Assembly: GCA_029706075.1 (NCBI GenBank)
Contig: JAINUG010000005.1
Coordinates: 6,561,001 to 6,625,000 of the forward strand
DNA length: 64,000 nucleotides
Direction of reading: 5' to 3'
Source: Aldrovandia affinis
Lineage: Eukaryota; Chordata; Actinopteri; Notacanthiformes; Halosauridae
Part shown: in pieces, positions 56,201 through 64,000 of the stretch
Position numbering within the stretch: position 1 is the first letter of the stretch
Layout: each line of letters opens with the position of its first letter
Program-made: the position numbers and the translations under genes
The notes under the pieces: generated by a model
Seen by the model: only the letters and a program-made list of their open reading frames with translations
The model's database searches: none
Told to the model about the DNA's origin: nothing

Positions 56201-57767
56201 CAAACTGTTGCCACAAAGTTGGAAGCGCCCAATTGGCTAAGATGTCTTCGTGTCCTGTAACATTTAGAATACCCTTCACTGGAACTAAGGGGCCTATCCC
56301 AAACCCTGAGAAACAGCCCCAGACCATTATCGCTCCTCCACCAAACTTTACAGTAGGCACTATGTATTCCGGAAGGTAGCGTTCTCCTAGCATCCGCCAA
56401 ACCCAGATTCGTCCATCAGACTGCCAGATAGTGCAGCGTGATTCATCACTCCAAACAACATGTTTCCACTGCTCCAGAGTCCAGCTGCGGCGTGCTTTAC
56501 AACACTCCAACTGACGCTTGGCATTGCGCATGGTGATGTGAGGCCTGTGTGCAGCTGCTCAGCCATGGAAACCCATTCCAAGAAGCTCCTGACGCACAGT
56601 TCTTGTGCTGATGGTGCTTCCAGAGGCAGTTTGGTACTCTGTAGTGAGTGATGCAGCAGATGATACGCGATTTTTACGCGCTATGCGCTTCAGCACTTGT
56701 CGGTCCCGCTCTGTGAGTTTGCGTGGTCTACCACTTCGTGGCCGAGCGGTTGTTGCTCCTAGGCGCTTCCACTTCACAATAATAGCACTTACAGTTGACT
56801 GGGGCACATCTAGTAGGGCAGAAATTTCACAAACTGACTTGTGGCAAAGGTGGCATCCTATGACAGTGCCGTGTTTAAAGTCACTGAGCTCTTTACGAAC
56901 CATTCTGAATTCGAATTGTTTGTCTGTGGAGATTGCATGGCTATGTGCTGGATTTTATGCACCTTTATGCAATGGGTGTGGCTGAAACACCTGAACTCAA
57001 TAATTAGTAGGCGTGTCCACTGACTTTTGGCCATATAGTGTATAATATTAATACAGTGGTGTCATTGTGTCTGTTCTTATAGGAGCCACTATTTTTGATG
57101 GTCTCAAACCCTTGGAGATACAAGGAGGACTTTTGACAGAAAAGTGTCCATCAAATATAGTAGAAAAATGAATTATGTCAATTCTAACCAATACAGTAAG
57201 GCCAATACATTTCTGATTTGGATTTTTTTTTATTCAGTGGCCTTGTTTAGTGTGTCTGCCTTTTCGGCAGAAAGTTGTGGGATTATTCTTATTTCTGTCC
57301 TTACATAAGACTTGGGACCATTGATTATAATTTCCTCTCTGCTTGGCACACAAGTGTAGCATTGCAGAGAGTGATTGGAGCCCTGCGAGTCCTTTGGGCA
57401 TGAGTTGGCCATTCTAAATGTATCATGCAGTCAGGAAGTGGATGCTATATGTAATTAGACAATGCATTCCTGAGTTGAAAAAGTAAGTGTGCTGGTCACT
57501 GACATAGCTCAGTGTAAACTAACTGCATTGCACTATAGTAGTAATAGGCACTTATGATTAGTAGGTGCTATTGCAATAGTAATAATAGTGATTTAGACTT
57601 CCATCATGATGCCTTTAAGTCTTGTTATTTGTGGCTGAAGGTTCCTATCTCCACATAGGAAATCAGCTCTCCTTCATCCTCGCCCTGGTGCAGGGCGGAT
57701 CCTCTACGAACCTGATGATAATGATGATTTTGACCAGGAGGACCCTGATGATGATCTGGATGTCTAA
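53204..57767 (+). CDS. elp5: Elongator complex protein 5
   Basis: Subunit of the Elp4-Elp5-Elp6 ring of Elongator, which is needed for modification of wobble uridine in tRNA. Exons: 53204-53258, 53666-53726, 53862-53942, 54198-54409, 54501-54676, 55246-55341, 55798-55898 and 57659-57767. Phases agree and the sum is 891 nt (296 residues), close to vertebrate ELP5. Landmarks: [125 protein letters not shown] and [16 protein letters not shown]. The acidic end is [14 protein letters not shown], diagnostic for ELP5. The first intron begins GC (53259-53260) instead of GT. The last intron (55899-57658) contains a Tc1. AATAAA is at 58219. Confidence 0.93.
55540..55600 (+). repeat. LINE 3' tail in elp5 intron 6
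   Basis: GGCATTTCAATTTCGTTGTA, then ACAATGACAATAAAGGATCT and AATCTAAAAATCTAAAA. This is the end of a fish LINE family with an internal AATAAA. The body is not visible. Confidence 0.45.
55963..57042 (-). mobile_element. Tc1-like transposon, about 1076 bp, in the last elp5 intron
   Basis: 55965-57040 has ends ACTATATGGCCAAAAGTCAG and CTGACTTTTGGCCATATAGTG-type, with TA at 55963-55964 and 57041-57042. Same family as 41283-42364. It is antisense to elp5 and well inside the intron (67 bp from the upstream exon). Confidence 0.93.
55990..56903 (-). pseudogene. Tc1 transposase, C-terminal deletion
   Basis: 56559-56903: N-terminal half with [20 protein letters not shown] and [20 protein letters not shown]. 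55932-56531: [20 protein letters not shown] (first Asp), [40 protein letters not shown] (second Asp) and [13 protein letters not shown]. The sequence then jumps to the terminal repeat, so the third acidic residue and the C-terminus are lost. A frame break separates the halves at about 56550. Confidence 0.9.
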
Positions 57768-59889
57768 GGCAGGACACTACTAAAGTGGAGGGCTCAACTT
57801 AATTTGGGGTGAATGTCATGCCATATGGGCAGGAGTTTATGTATAACACATTGTTCATGGTACAGAGATTATGTATACAAAATAGTACTTCACAGGGTTT
57901 ACTCATTGTGGTCAGCTGAATATTAGTGAAAATATCTAAAGGTATTTGATCTGATTTGGAATGTAAACCATTTCCCAAGGTCTCATCCTGATCAAATATG
58001 TGCTTCATAATCAGAATTGTACTAATCTGATAATTGTATGATTTTCGTAAAAGGGAACATGTTTGAGTTGGAAAGAACAGCCCTTTTATTTTTTTGTATG
58101 GAATGATAACAATAATAATTTCATTGCATCTTTATATGTATAAAATGCATATTGCAGATGCTGTTTAGTTGAAATTGTTGTTCAGCTTAAATCGAAGTAC
58201 ACAATAGAAAAAAAACTGAATAAAGTAAAGACATGCTAATGTTTTGTGTGGATATTTACTAGCATTGAACTGTAATAAAGTGGACAATCACAGGTTCAGT
58301 CAAGGCAAGCTTTCTTCTGTGAGGTCAATCCCTGGGTTGGGGTTTTCACCAGCAGAGGGAAAGTTTGAATCTAGTACAGTGTTAATTCAGTAAATTGCAC
58401 ATTGTATCTTCTTGCTTCTGGCTTTGTCCTAGTTCAACCCTTATGCCAAACTATCCCTGTTTTCCCTGTTCCAATACAATTTTTGGCTGCCCCAAAATGA
58501 TAAATGTATCATTGTGAGCACAGCAATAGGGAAAACGGATTGTTCCCTATTCAAACGGACACGGTAGCTCATCTGCAGATCTGTGAAGTTATGGAAATGA
58601 ATGTACGCCAGACAATCAGAAAGCGTGTGTAGGAGTTTGCTGAAGCAATAGGACTCATTTGCTTAGATAAAAATATTGCAATAACTTGGTGGAATTGTTT
58701 TCTTACACACCCAGAAATATGTGTTGCTGGTTATCCAGCCAGCTTCTATAACATCTGGCTTTTTCAGTGAACTTGGCTACAGTGACTCCCACACCAACTT
58801 TGGTCGTGTGATATTTCTATCCTGAAACTATACCGTAGAGATTGAACAAGTTTGGAGTCGTGCTAGTTAACTTTAGCTTCTGTCACTTTCTAGCGTGTCT
58901 GGCTAGTAATTATGGCTAGGGTCTTAGTACAGAAAACATCTGGCAAGCTAACTAGCTAACTTACTTGCTGAACATCACTAACTAATAACGCTTACACAAA
59001 AATATTTAATGCCACCAGTGCACTTGCAGCTGGCTTACCAGAGGTTTTATGTACTAAGTTACCAGCCAGACATGTTAGCAATCTATGTAATGCATACATG
59101 GCTACATACATATATACGTACATGGCAACATAAAAGTGGTAGAAGAGTTTGCTAATGTTGGCTAACTAGCTAGCAGTACTATCAACAGCTACGGTACAAG
59201 TCCCACCAATTCTGATAGCTAGCTGGCTTTTTGCAACTTTGGGTAACTAATCTAGCTAGCTAGCAAAGTTAGCTCGCTATGATAACATATTGTACATCAA
59301 TACTTTACAAGCTTGTTAAGTTAGGTAATTATCTTACCCTTCATTGCTACTTTGAGTTCATCTTGACTGAAGCTAAAAGGCCTTTTGCTATAAATGCTTT
59401 AAATGTCCATTTCCAACTCAGTTTTACAAATATCGCTCATGTTTTATTTAGATACTGTATCTGACTGGTATTTTTTGTCACATTGCTGCCATCTACTGTG
59501 CAAGTAATAAATGCTTTCATGTCTGTCTGAGCCTTCGCAAATGAGGAACTATATTTCTCAGTGAATTTACACATGCCAAGATATGATAATTGTTACTTAC
59601 AGTGGTTCAAAATTTTTATACTTTTGCATTTTGAATATTTTTTATGGCAAGTAGCTGTGGTAGAAGCGGAATAGCACACACACCTGTCTTACATTTCCAA
59701 ATCATACCTGTGTGCTTAAAACTGCTCTGCTCTCTTAGTAGGTGTCTGGAACATTGGAGGGAAAGGTTGGCAAGGATGAGAATGATGACCGTGACCCAGG
59801 AGAGAGCTACTGAAAAGTTGCAAACATCTCTGATTGTTTTGACTGTTTTGCTGAAAGGTGGTGTTTGATTTTGTTTGTTATTTTTGTAG
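57768..59889. other. elp5 3' UTR and intergenic DNA
   Basis: 57768-58240 is probably the elp5 3' UTR (AATAAA at 58219). Beyond that lies AT-rich sequence with many CTAGCTAGC words (58860-59280) and no supported gene. Confidence 0.45.
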
Positions 59890-60112
59890 GCAGGCAGTGT
59901 GGTATAATGGTTAGGGAACTGGGCTTGTAACGTTATGGTTGCAGGTTCAATCCCCAGGTGGGACACTGCCGTTGTACCCTTGAGCAAGGTACTTAACCTG
60001 AATTGCTTCAGTTAATATCCATCTGTATAAATGGATTGTAAAGAAATGTCAACTGTAAGTCGCTCTGGATAAGAGCGTCTGCTAAATGCCTGTAATGTAA
60101 TGTAATGTTTTG
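59890..60112 (+). mobile_element. V-SINE/HE1-like SINE
   Basis: The tRNA-like head GTGTGGTATAATGGTTAGGG with box B GGTTCAATCCCC is followed by the conserved core CCGTTGTACCCTTGAGCAAG and GTACTTAACC. The tail is GTAAGTCGCTCTGGATAAGA, GCGTCTGCTAAATGCC and TGTAATGTAATG. All three modules of vertebrate V-SINEs are in order. Confidence 0.88.
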
Positions 60113-60713
60113 TGTCCCGAACCCATGAGCGGGACAGCCGAAGCTCTCACTCTCTCTTCCCCGTGCCTGGGGGAGAGGATAATAAAAATCTGGTTCCTGG
60201 ACTGTCAACTCCATTCCCTGTGTCTTGCTATTCTGTTTTCCGGAGTGTGTCACAAGGCGTGTGACAGATTTATAATCACATCAACATCAAAATAATATTG
60301 TATTGTTTTATGATCATGTTACCGAATTAAAATGTATTCAATATGTGCATTTATCTAACTGAATAAATATAAAAAATATACATTATTTTGTGGAAGTTGT
60401 ATAAGAAAACTCATTTGATAGCTGCTCAGAAAACACTTACGAAAATTAAATCTAACAGAACTTAGGCAAAGTACTGGAAAAGTTGGAACAAAGGAAAGCC
60501 TGGGCTAGTGGGAAATAAATCCTAATAGACCTAATTCAACTGCAGGCCCTCACTCCACTGCCTGATTCCACAAATTAGTTTATCTCCTTGGTCCAATGCA
60601 GCAACAACAGTAGTGAGAAGCGATGGTACTTGTTAAATCAACACAAAAATTGTTTGCCAACACTTAGCAAATCACTCATGGGTAAGAAGAACACTTACAA
60701 CTTACAGTCCTGG
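60113..60713. other. Spacer, no feature
   Basis: No coding or element boundary is recognised. 60120-60250 is slightly GC-richer and may be an old repeat. Confidence 0.3.
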
Positions 60714-61911
60714 GCCCGTATTCACAAAGAATTTTATCTTATCACTAGGAGTACTTCTAAATCGCACTAAAACCTTTTAGTTAGGAGTCCCACCTTAAAA
60801 CCTATTCACAAAGCTGCAAAGACAAACTCATACTAAGGAATTCCTAGAATTTTCAAGCTAAGAGTAAGGGCGGGGTTGACGTCGTTGCTATGGATGACGT
60901 TGTTTCTCATGAACGAGCTTACTCAGAATGCCCACAGTGATTGGCTGATTAATAGCTAAATTGAACCATCATAGAGAAATACAGTTTTTCTGCCGCTGTC
61001 ACGTTTTAAAGTAACAATTCCCTAAATCTCGATGCAGAGTTACAGCGAAGAGATAGACAACCATGTATGTTTTGGTTTGCTTTGTTTTTCATACTAAATG
61101 CCTTTCTGGGAGGCAGGTTTTTAGAAACGCGACCGAATTAAATACAATTTAAACATTAGTGATCTTTAAATTTTGTATTAAATTAATTCAGGCATAAGAC
61201 CACCCTAGTTAAATCGCCTAAGGCGTACTGAATCTAAAAATGTATTTTGTGAAATTTTCGAATAAATATTTAGTGAAATAACTTAAATTGAAAAACTGAA
61301 ATTATCATTCATTCAATTCCTTGAGAATAGTCTCTGGTAATCTTTGGTGGAAACGCGCCTTTGGTCCCCGTTATTATTTTTTTTGCTGATCCGAAAAATG
61401 ATCCAATGCACCCCTATTATATTCTAATAAAGATTCTAAAATACAAATGTAGGCTATGTGTCACTGATTTAACATGAAACCAAGAATACTGACTGGTCAA
61501 TTGGTTACATGTCTGCATCTCGTAAACAATCAGCGGGTATCTATATATTATATATATAATATTATATATATAATACCCTCGCGATTGAGGCGGTACCTTT
61601 TTATGAGCTCTGTATCATTCAATATCTCCAGTGTTGACGCGATTGCGACAACGATTGCCGGCAGCAGCAGATTTTCGGATCGCCGTCAGTAGGTCTTTAG
61701 CGATTTAGAAGTCCTCTTGCCTACTTCTAACTTCTCCTGGACTTAGGAGCTGTTTTTAGCTCTCAAACCCTTTGTGAAATACTCTTATCCCCAAAATGTA
61801 GGAGTCCTAAATTTATGAGTGACACGCCCATTATTTTTTGGAGTTGCTCCTAAATTGCGGAGTAATTTAGGACCAACTTTTACCCTTAAAATGCTTTGTG
61901 AATACGGGCCC
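60714..61911. mobile_element. Harbinger-like non-autonomous element, 1.2 kb
   Basis: It begins GGGCCCGTATTCACAAAG and ends CTTTGTGAATACGGGCCC, perfect 18-bp inverted ends. Subterminal repeats of the type TTAGGAGT...CCTTAAAA follow. The flanks do not give an unambiguous 3-bp duplication. A TATATATTATATAT tract lies at 61543-61572. No transposase frame is found, so it depends on another element. Confidence 0.7.
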
Positions 61912-62089
61912 TGATGTACTACTGACAAATTGCGTTCTCAATTGGTGAGGGGATCTGCACACATTCATATATGATTCTCATAGGTGTTACACCTGCATAA
62001 TCATGTGAAATGGGCCCACATGGCTTGGAAGACTTCTACATTAGTTTTGTTGTGGTTTAGTAAATGCTCAGGTTTCATGAGCCCTGGCG

Positions 62090-62232
62090 CCATATGTACA
62101 AAGATTCTAAGAGTAGGAATGCTGATCTAGGATCAGTTTAGCCTTTTAGCTCATAATGGATATAGTTAGTATATGGACAGGGAAAACCTGATCCTAGATC
62201 AGCACTCTTAAAATATTTGTACATATGGCACC
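62090..62232. repeat. Foldback MITE of about 143 bp
   Basis: Left arm CCATATGTACAAAGATTCTA then GCTGATCTAGGATCAGTTT; right arm CCTGATCCTAGATCAGCA then TTTGTACATATGG. The arms pair over about 50 bases. The CTGATCCTAGATCAGCA hairpin family is common in teleosts. Confidence 0.75.
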
Positions 62233-63084
62233 CGGTCTTTGAGCTCAAGTAAAGCGACTGTTTGATCACTAGCATTTATTTAACGTTACAGCCAACGCTG
62301 TGGATATCCACACATCTTTAAACGATAATGAAACGTCAACATAACCGTCGGCATGAACATACACTGTTCGTATCTGATCTGACAAGAGTGGATAAACAAT
62401 CCTGATTTGATTGCTTGACCACCTTTGTTGTGGAAGTTTGTTTCGGGAACGTGTAGCGCGCCACCTCATGTTGAGAAGAGTTTTCTTTCCACGGAAGTGA
62501 CGGCAAAGCGGCGATGGCGGCTCACAGTTCGGTTCCGGATTCGCTGTGAACTAGAAGCGGTTTTGATGGCGACTGGTTTGACTTATAGTGTGTCTTGTCA
62601 TATTTATACATTATTGTTTATACGGGAGGCATAATTCCACTTCAAATAGTGGAGTCCGAAAGTTTGGCCGTATTGTTTTCTTCCGAAAGAGCCAGAGGGA
62701 AAGCCAAACCACTTGCTAGGTCGCTCGGCAGCCTACTCGCTAGGTAGCTAGCTAGCTGCTTGGCTTAGTTAACCAGTACTTGCTAGCTTGTTTGCTATCA
62801 AGCTACTGTCGTATTCGCCCACTATTTATTTATTTTAATTGTTTTGTTCGTTACTTATTAGCTTTAACTGAGAGACGTCTACGCGTTTGTTCTGTGCCGA
62901 TGGTGGATTCGGGCTGGTTCGGTACTGTTAGTAGCTAACAATATTTCAAGGCTTTGGAAAGGCTCTGGAGGGGGGTTAGCAGTGCCGGCTCAATCACACT
63001 GAATCGCTGGCTTGACGAAAGCAATTATTGAGAGAGCTGTTGCTAGTTGCCCCCGCTTTCCCCGGTTCCTGCGTGGTTGTCGAC
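62233..63084 (+). promoter_or_regulatory. Promoter and 5' UTR region of ctdnep1
   Basis: CpG-richer DNA from about 62450, with a GCGATGGCGGC word at 62511 that resembles the YY1-type initiator of housekeeping genes. An upstream ATG there opens a frame of only 11 codons. Exact start sites are not determinable. Confidence 0.4.
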
Positions 63085-63189
63085 ATGCTTAAGACCCGGC
63101 AGTGTCTACTTGGGATCCGTACTTTTCTCGGAGTGACATCCAGAATATGGGGCTTCATTTTGTACATTCTCAGGAAGCACCTTCGCACG
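63085..63189 (+). CDS. ctdnep1: CTD nuclear envelope phosphatase 1, first coding exon (gene continues beyond window)
   Basis: The 105-bp exon encodes 35 residues: [35 protein letters not shown], ending at donor GTAAGC. It matches the N-terminus of vertebrate CTDNEP1 (Dullard): the CLLGxRTF start, a membrane-anchoring hydrophobic segment (residues 8-29), then a basic stretch. The protein is a HAD-type phosphatase of the nuclear envelope/ER that acts on lipin; the catalytic DxDxT domain is on exons outside this window. Position next to elp5 agrees with 17p13.1 synteny. It could be either teleost paralogue (a or b). Confidence 0.85.
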
Positions 63190-64000
63190 GTAAGCAAATT
63201 ATACTGTAGCTTTTTAACTATACCAGCTTTTATTTGATCTAGCTAGTTGTTACCCTTGTGTTTTTGTTGGCAAACTAGCTTTTATCAAGTAACGTTAGCT
63301 GGCTAGCTCACTAACTAGTCAGATTAGCTAACGTTACTCAAAGCGAAATGTAAACTTCCTGTCATGGTTACTGTTGTGCACACTCAATGGAATCAAGCAA
63401 AAACTACTTATGCATACAGTTGCACAAACAGTACACTCTTGCATAAGTGCTAAATGCCTTTTTGATACGGTTCCCCTTGGTCTGTGCTCACATGAGCTGT
63501 TTTTGTGTGAATGTCCTGGTTAAATTGTGTCCTGAGCAGTAGAAGAAAGGACGTGAAGAAAGAGGGATACAGTAGCTAGCTACAGCTCCATGCTGGGTTA
63601 GAATTAGCTTTCACCCTAACCATACAGAAAACTACGAAAGAGGGAAGGAAAGTAAGTAAGAATCAATGTGTTGGGGATTACTGGGCACAAAGACTACCCT
63701 GTTCAATATCATGCACATACTATGCTTGCACTAAACACTTGAGTACACACATACAATTGGCTAAGTTCCAGTGTTGCCTGACAGAGTTGTGCTATCCAAC
63801 ATCGATTGAATTGCATCAAGCTTGTGAAAATGCCCCAGAAAGGGAGGAACGGCAAGGGTGATGATCATTTTGAAATAAAAACATGTTTCTTTGGTTTTAA
63901 CATACACGATTAACTGATGCTGTACATTTATGGCCAATCCCATGCACCTCTACCATTCAGGTTATATCAGGGTAGCATATGGTTTAGTTTTAATACACTG
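63190..64000 (+). other. ctdnep1 intron 1 (start)
   Basis: No coding frame or repeat boundary is evident. CTAGCTAGC words and GTTAACGTTAGC-type words are present, as in other intergenic parts of the window. Confidence 0.5.

Noticed and set aside
59890-59970. Candidate tRNA gene
   Set aside because: It is followed by the V-SINE core and tail.
62511-62550. ATG at 62514 as a gene start
   Set aside because: It opens only 11 codons before a stop and precedes the well-supported ctdnep1 start at 63085; at most an upstream ORF.

Overview
The window looks like nuclear DNA of a ray-finned (teleost) fish. Three host genes with teleost-style exons lie side by side (phf23, elp5 and the first exon of ctdnep1), the same gene neighbourhood as human 17p13.1. 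A fourth, short secreted-prohormone gene precedes them. Almost everything else is transposable elements typical of fish genomes: Tc1/mariner, hAT, piggyBac, Harbinger-like and THAP/SWIM DNA elements, gypsy LTR elements with solo LTRs, L2-type and Jockey-like LINEs, and tRNA-headed SINEs with the common fish L2-type 3' tail. I cannot name the species from sequence alone.

Layout. 1-1664: degenerate repeats, including a gypsy integrase relic on the minus strand. 1665-4471: a 2.8-kb foldback element with near-identical arms. Each arm has an outer block of repeated GTGATGTAATCGG motifs and an inner 115-124 bp tandem array. 4507-9640: two tandem THAP/SWIM elements plus a fragment of a third, joined through a 50-bp perfect palindrome and interrupted by a solo LTR and a Tc1. 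9640-11110: L2 LINE carrying a SINE. 11160-11530: THAP-domain relic split from its flank by an hAT MITE. 13001-16333: an hAT element with a second hAT inside it, which in turn contains LTR pieces. 18314-18661: hAT MITE. 19771-20795: solo LTR. 21327-24385: Tc1, L2 and SINE fragments. 24716-26124: nearly open LINE reverse transcriptase. 27800-31980: a decayed gypsy element cut by a solo LTR. 32721-35753: spliced piggyBac transposase gene. 36095-38193: hAT MITE and a Tc1. 38785-42615: a second gypsy element whose LTRs hold a foreign solo LTR and a Tc1.

Host genes. 44281-46300 (+) is a five-exon gene for a ~134-residue secreted precursor. It has a signal peptide, dibasic sites and an osteocrin/natriuretic-like core. 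It converges on phf23 (46330-52310, -). phf23 and elp5 (53204-57767, +) diverge from a shared 0.9-kb interval. ctdnep1 starts at 63085 (+) and runs off the window. elp5 carries a Tc1 in its last intron. The phf23 large exon shows an apparent one-base reading-frame shift just upstream of the PHD-finger exon.

Many insertions have readable target-site duplications (TSDs), so their relative order can be reconstructed directly. The most unusual structures are the mirrored foldback at 1665-4471, the head-to-head THAP/SWIM elements, and the small prohormone gene.
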